A DNA stretch of 8,471 bases, taken from contig JAKOTC010000209.1 of NCBI GenBank assembly GCA_029776465.1, positions 1 to 8,471 of the forward strand, written 5' to 3'. This stretch comes from Bacillota bacterium. GTDB taxonomy: Bacteria; Bacillota; Clostridia; Oscillospirales; JAKOTC01. The notes below the pieces were generated by a model that had not been told where the DNA came from, searched no databases, and saw nothing but the letters and a program-made list of their open reading frames with translations. Shown here in pieces: positions 6,057 to 8,471 of the stretch. Position numbers and translations under genes: made by a program. Numbering within the stretch: position 1 is the stretch's first letter; every line of letters starts with the position of its first letter.

Positions 6057-6137
6057 CAAGTAAACAATCGTTTATCGCTTCTTTCCTCGGCAGGCGGTCT
6101 CCTATTACGAAGCCATCGCTTCACCTGCTGTCTGCGG
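6045..6137 (-). ncRNA. Ribosomal L10 leader RNA with antiterminator
   Basis: The cis-regulatory L10 leader of Firmicutes, bound by the L10-L12 complex. The signature CCGCAGACAGCAGGTG begins at 6137. GCAGGUG (6128-6122) pairs with CGCCUGC (6096-6090), enclosing a small AAGC-GAUG-GCUU hairpin and a purine-rich AGGAGA internal loop that resembles the L10-binding kink-turn. Immediately downstream, GAAAGAAGCG (6085-6076) can pair with CGCUCUUUUC (6056-6047, one A-C mismatch) around a UAAAC-GAUU-GUUUA hairpin (6074-6061). This sequesters the 5' arm of the terminator and so acts as an antiterminator. By analogy with B. subtilis rplJL, excess L10-L12 would favour termination. Confidence 0.85.
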
Positions 6138-6152
6138 ATGGATAACTGTATT

Positions 6153-6181
6153 ATTATAAAACATTCTGATATAAAAGTCAA
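6153..6181 (-). promoter_or_regulatory. Sigma-A promoter for rplJL
   Basis: TTGACT (6181-6176), a 17-base spacer and a perfect TATAAT (6158-6153) on the minus strand. The predicted start is near 6146, nine bases before the conserved L10-leader signature. Its -35 lies only 17 bp beyond the stop codon of the upstream AI-2E-family gene. Confidence 0.9.
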
Positions 6182-6198
6182 TACAATTTATAAATTTT

Positions 6199-7470
6199 TT
6201 ATTGTTTAGGATCGTCTTCTTTCTTAAATAGCTTAGTTTTTTTGATATTTTTACGAATCCAGGCAGGCAGCCGGACGAATTTCCGCTTTGTCTGAGGGGG
6301 CCGGGGCTCTTCCATAAGAAGCTCGCCGGGCACCTCTTTCTCTTCCAGCTTTCTGTGAATCAGGCCATCCAGCAACACATACATGGCCGCAAAAATCGGT
6401 ACGCCTACCACCATGCCGATGACACCGAAAATGCCGCTTCCCACTACGATAGCCACCAAAACCCAGAAGGGCGGAAGCCCTACCCGGTCACCTACCAGCA
6501 TGGGGTTAATCAGATTTCCATCGATCTGTTGCAAAACAAATATGAAAATCAAAAGAATAATCAGTTTTTGAGGAGCCGCAATTAAAATAATCAAAGAGGC
6601 CAGCACTGTGCCAATGATAACGCCAAAGAAAGGGATAATGTTCATGACTCCCAAAATAGTGCTGATTAAGGCCGCATAGGGCATCCGAATCAGGGATAAC
6701 CCGATAAAAGAGAGCGCGCCTACGATAACCGCATCTGTCAGCTGCGCCGTAATATATCCTGAAAAGGTTTTATCGGCCAGCCGGGTAATATCGATCAGAT
6801 GTTCGGCGGTTGTCGGCTTCGTAAAAGCGTACAAAGCTTTTTTGGCTTGGCGCTTAAACCTTTCTCTGCCCAGCAGCAAATAAACAGCCGCAACTACTCC
6901 GATACCCAGATTGGTAATGCCGGAGGTCACCTGGGAGGAGAAGTTCACCAGGGTGGGCAGCGAGTTCATAAGGTACTGGGTGATTTTTGATATCAGCTGC
7001 TGAGAGTTTTGCTTGAACTGATCAAAAACATCTACTTGCAAATCCAACTCCGTCAATTTGGCATTAACAATTGCAATAACCTTATTTACATATGTGGGAA
7101 GCTGATTAATCAGCATGGTAATGTTGTCGATAGTCTGAGGCAAAACCAGCAAAAGCAGAGACAGCAAAACCAAGATTACCAACAAAAGCCCGGTAAAAAC
7201 GCCCAGCTTCCGGTTTAACCCCGGCCGCGCCGGCCAAATCCGCTGACATATACGCAGTTCAATAAAACTCGTTACCGGGTACAGCAAATAGGCAAAAGCG
7301 AAGCCCATGATAAAGGGAGCCAGCAGAGAAAGCGCCCAACGAAGCCCCTGAAATATGAGATTCAAATTCTGAAGGATGAAATAGAATGAAATGCCCCCCA
7401 GCACAATCAAAAGGGTAGGAAGATTTTTTTGCGTCATTCGTTTTTTAAACCGGTCAAATGAATCCTTCAT
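6199..7470 (-). CDS. AI-2E family transporter-like membrane protein
   Basis: A polytopic inner-membrane protein of the AI-2E/UPF0118 (YtvI/PerM-like) family. Members have been linked to autoinducer-2 export or ion transport, but the substrate here cannot be told. From the ATG at 7470 it has 423 residues. The layout is a short basic N-terminus, two or three hydrophobic helices (about 18-95), a long amphipathic segment rich in I/L/Q/N (about 110-175), a further block of hydrophobic helices (about 180-365) including the family-typical GVMNIIPFFGVIIG and GDRVGLPPFWVLVAI, and a charged Lys/Arg-rich cytoplasmic tail of about 50 residues. A TTG two codons upstream (7476) is a possible start, but its four-base spacing from AAAGG is short while the ATG has ten. 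It lies about 50 bp after the GNAT gene, probably in the same operon as rsmA, and no clear terminator follows. Confidence 0.9.
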   Translation of the reverse strand: MKDSFDRFKKRMTQKNLPTLLIVLGGISFYFILQNLNLIFQGLRWALSLLAPFIMGFAFAYLLYPVTSFIELRICQRIWPARPGLNRKLGVFTGLLLVILVLLSLLLLVLPQTIDNITMLINQLPTYVNKVIAIVNAKLTELDLQVDVFDQFKQNSQQLISKITQYLMNSLPTLVNFSSQVTSGITNLGIGVVAAVYLLLGRERFKRQAKKALYAFTKPTTAEHLIDITRLADKTFSGYITAQLTDAVIVGALSFIGLSLIRMPYAALISTILGVMNIIPFFGVIIGTVLASLIILIAAPQKLIILLIFIFVLQQIDGNLINPMLVGDRVGLPPFWVLVAIVVGSGIFGVIGMVVGVPIFAAMYVLLDGLIHRKLEEKEVPGELLMEEPRPPQTKRKFVRLPAWIRKNIKKTKLFKKEDDPKQ

Positions 7471-7520
7471 GAACAACCAACCTTTCTAAGCCCTGCTTGG
7501 GGTTATGAACCCGCTTCTTA

Positions 7521-7997
7521 TTATTCCGCATCAATTCGCCATCGAAATTGAGCCCGCCGGGGTGTTGGATCATTTTCGTCCAAGTGGCTTGCCGGTGTGT
7601 CAAACTCCTTCACTTTTTGAGCACCCAGTTTTTCAATCACCCGCATGGAAGCTTTGTTTTCCACATTGCAATTAATAAGTAATTCCGTCAGGGCATGCTG
7701 CCGCGCGATTTTTGCGGCCAATTTGCATGCCCTTCCCGCATACCCTTTTCCCCGGTAAGGTTCAAAAATACTATAGCCTATGTTGCCTTCATACAGCAGC
7801 TGTTCAATTTCACGGGGATTGGGGCGGGTTGGTTGAATGCGAAGGGTCAAATTCCCCACCTTAACTGGGGCTCCGGCCAGATAGATGCCACATCTGTAAA
7901 ACGGCAAGACACCATAATTGCCGTGACCATTATAATGAAACTCCACTACAAGATCGATAATCCCGTCGGTCAGGGTTTTCAGGGTTGTAAACTCCAT
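7521..7997 (-). CDS. GNAT-family N-acetyltransferase
   Basis: A 158-residue protein with the Gcn5-related acetyltransferase fold. Motif A is clear: GYSIFEPYRGKGYAGRACKL (about 74-93) contains the R-G-K-G-Y-A pyrophosphate loop that binds acetyl-CoA. It is followed by CNVENKASMRVIEKLGAQ (about 110-127), the N-x-x-S-x-x-V-x-E-K-L-G motif B of the RimJ/RimL-like GNAT subgroup. The substrate cannot be predicted: small-molecule, antibiotic or ribosomal-protein acetylation are all known in this subgroup. The ATG at 7997 follows a GGGGGGAG ribosome site by four bases. The gene begins 21 bp after the rsmA stop, indicating cotranscription. A 5-bp GGGTT/AACCC hairpin after its stop has no U run and is not a terminator. 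Confidence 0.9.
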   Translation of the reverse strand: MEFTTLKTLTDGIIDLVVEFHYNGHGNYGVLPFYRCGIYLAGAPVKVGNLTLRIQPTRPNPREIEQLLYEGNIGYSIFEPYRGKGYAGRACKLAAKIARQHALTELLINCNVENKASMRVIEKLGAQKVKEFDTPASHLDENDPTPRRAQFRWRIDAE

Positions 7998-8018
7998 GCG
8001 GCTCCCCCCTGTCTTGAT

Positions 8019-8471
8019 TCAATTCTCCGTTAGCGCATCACTAATCCGACAAAAGTCTTCCAGGGATAACTGCTCCGCCCGCAGCGTGGGTAAAAGGTCT
8101 GCCTTTTGTAAAACTTGGTTGATTTTTTCTTTTTCGGCAATCACGGACAAGGCGTTGGACAAGGTCTTTCTGCGCTGTCCGAAAGCGGCTTTTACCACCT
8201 GAAAAAACAGTTTTTCATCTTTAGGATTCACGGGAGGCGTTTTATGCACTTTCAGCTGAATCACCCTCGAATCCACATTGGGCGGAGGAAAAAAGCTTCC
8301 TCTGGAAACGTCGAACAAAGGCTTTGGATCGCTGTAATAGCGGACGGCGATGCTGACTGCCCCCACTTCCCGGCTGCCCGGCTCGGCACAGATCCGAATT
8401 GCCGCCTCCTTTTGAAGCATCACCGTGATGGCTTCAACTTCCAGGCGTTCCTCTAAAAAGCGCATCAGCAG
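8019..8471 (-). CDS. rsmA: 16S rRNA dimethyladenosine transferase, C-terminal part
   Basis: RsmA (KsgA) dimethylates two adjacent adenosines in the 3' terminal hairpin of 16S rRNA (A1518 and A1519 in E. coli) during 30S maturation. Its loss gives kasugamycin resistance. Only the last 150 residues are visible: the gene enters from the high-coordinate edge, so the SAM-binding motifs and the NIPY-type catalytic motif lie outside. The visible part starts LLMRFLEERLEVEAITVMLQKE. It continues with the typical A-x-PGSREVGAVSIAVRYY and the conserved SFFPPPNVDSRVIQL, and then the small helical C-terminal domain with AAFGQRRKTLSNAL. The stop at 8019 is intact. It is 21 bp upstream of the GNAT gene and probably in one operon. 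The ATG at 8465 is an internal methionine, not the start. Confidence 0.96.
   Translation of the reverse strand: MLMRFLEERLEVEAITVMLQKEAAIRICAEPGSREVGAVSIAVRYYSDPKPLFDVSRGSFFPPPNVDSRVIQLKVHKTPPVNPKDEKLFFQVVKAAFGQRRKTLSNALSVIAEKEKINQVLQKADLLPTLRAEQLSLEDFCRISDALTEN

Noticed and set aside
5970..6059. N-terminal extension of L10 from an upstream in-frame ATG or other start codon
   Set aside because: The extra residues are encoded by the attenuator and ribosome-site region, have no family counterpart, and lack a Shine-Dalgarno, while the TTG at 5969 has a near-perfect one.
6182..6198. A/T-rich near-palindrome after the AI-2E gene as a terminator
   Set aside because: There is no GC-containing stem. 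It is more likely the upstream A/T element of the rplJ promoter.
7499..7512. GGGTT/AACCC hairpin between the GNAT and AI-2E genes as a terminator
   Set aside because: It has only five base pairs and no U run on the minus strand, so it would not stop transcription.

Overview
The window is bacterial chromosome with mid-range GC. Every gene lies on the minus strand, so transcription runs from high to low coordinates. The gene content and control elements point to a low-GC-type Firmicute of class Clostridia: a strong Shine-Dalgarno with a TTG start on rplJ, an L10-leader attenuator, sigma-A promoters with 17-bp spacers, and glycolytic proteins of clostridial type. A member of the Oscillospiraceae/Ruminococcaceae is my best guess, made from general protein resemblance without a database search. 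I see no mobile element, CRISPR array, tRNA or rRNA gene. This is mostly ordinary housekeeping sequence, and no wholly new system is evident.

Layout in the direction of transcription. (1) 8471-6199: the C-terminal part of rsmA (16S rRNA dimethyltransferase), a GNAT acetyltransferase and an AI-2E-family membrane protein. They are closely spaced (21 and about 50 bp) with no convincing terminator between them, so they are probably one operon. (2) 6181-4863: a ribosomal stalk operon with a consensus promoter, an L10-leader with a terminator hairpin and a mutually exclusive antiterminator, then rplJ (L10), a structured 106-bp gap, rplL (L7/L12) and a strong terminator. The usual neighbours rplK-rplA and rpoB-rpoC are absent. 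(3) 4730-4248: trmL (tRNA wobble 2'-O-methyltransferase), which lacks any ATG, GTG or TTG start where the family requires one. (4) 4200-411: a glycolytic operon with a consensus promoter, a leader of about 145 nt, pgk, tpiA and gpmI, closed by a 14-bp-stem terminator. (5) 367-1: a consensus-type promoter and the first 102 codons of a gene that may encode a GH36-like glycoside hydrolase and runs off the window.

Functionally, pgk, tpiA and gpmI are consecutive or adjoining steps of lower glycolysis. rplJ and rplL build the ribosomal stalk, and the leader lets L10-L12 shut off its own synthesis. rsmA and trmL both modify RNA of the translation apparatus. The points most worth a second look are the missing trmL start codon, the attenuator/antiterminator pair in front of rplJ, a one-residue insertion in the conserved factor-binding region of L7/L12, and the separation of rplJL from its usual operon.
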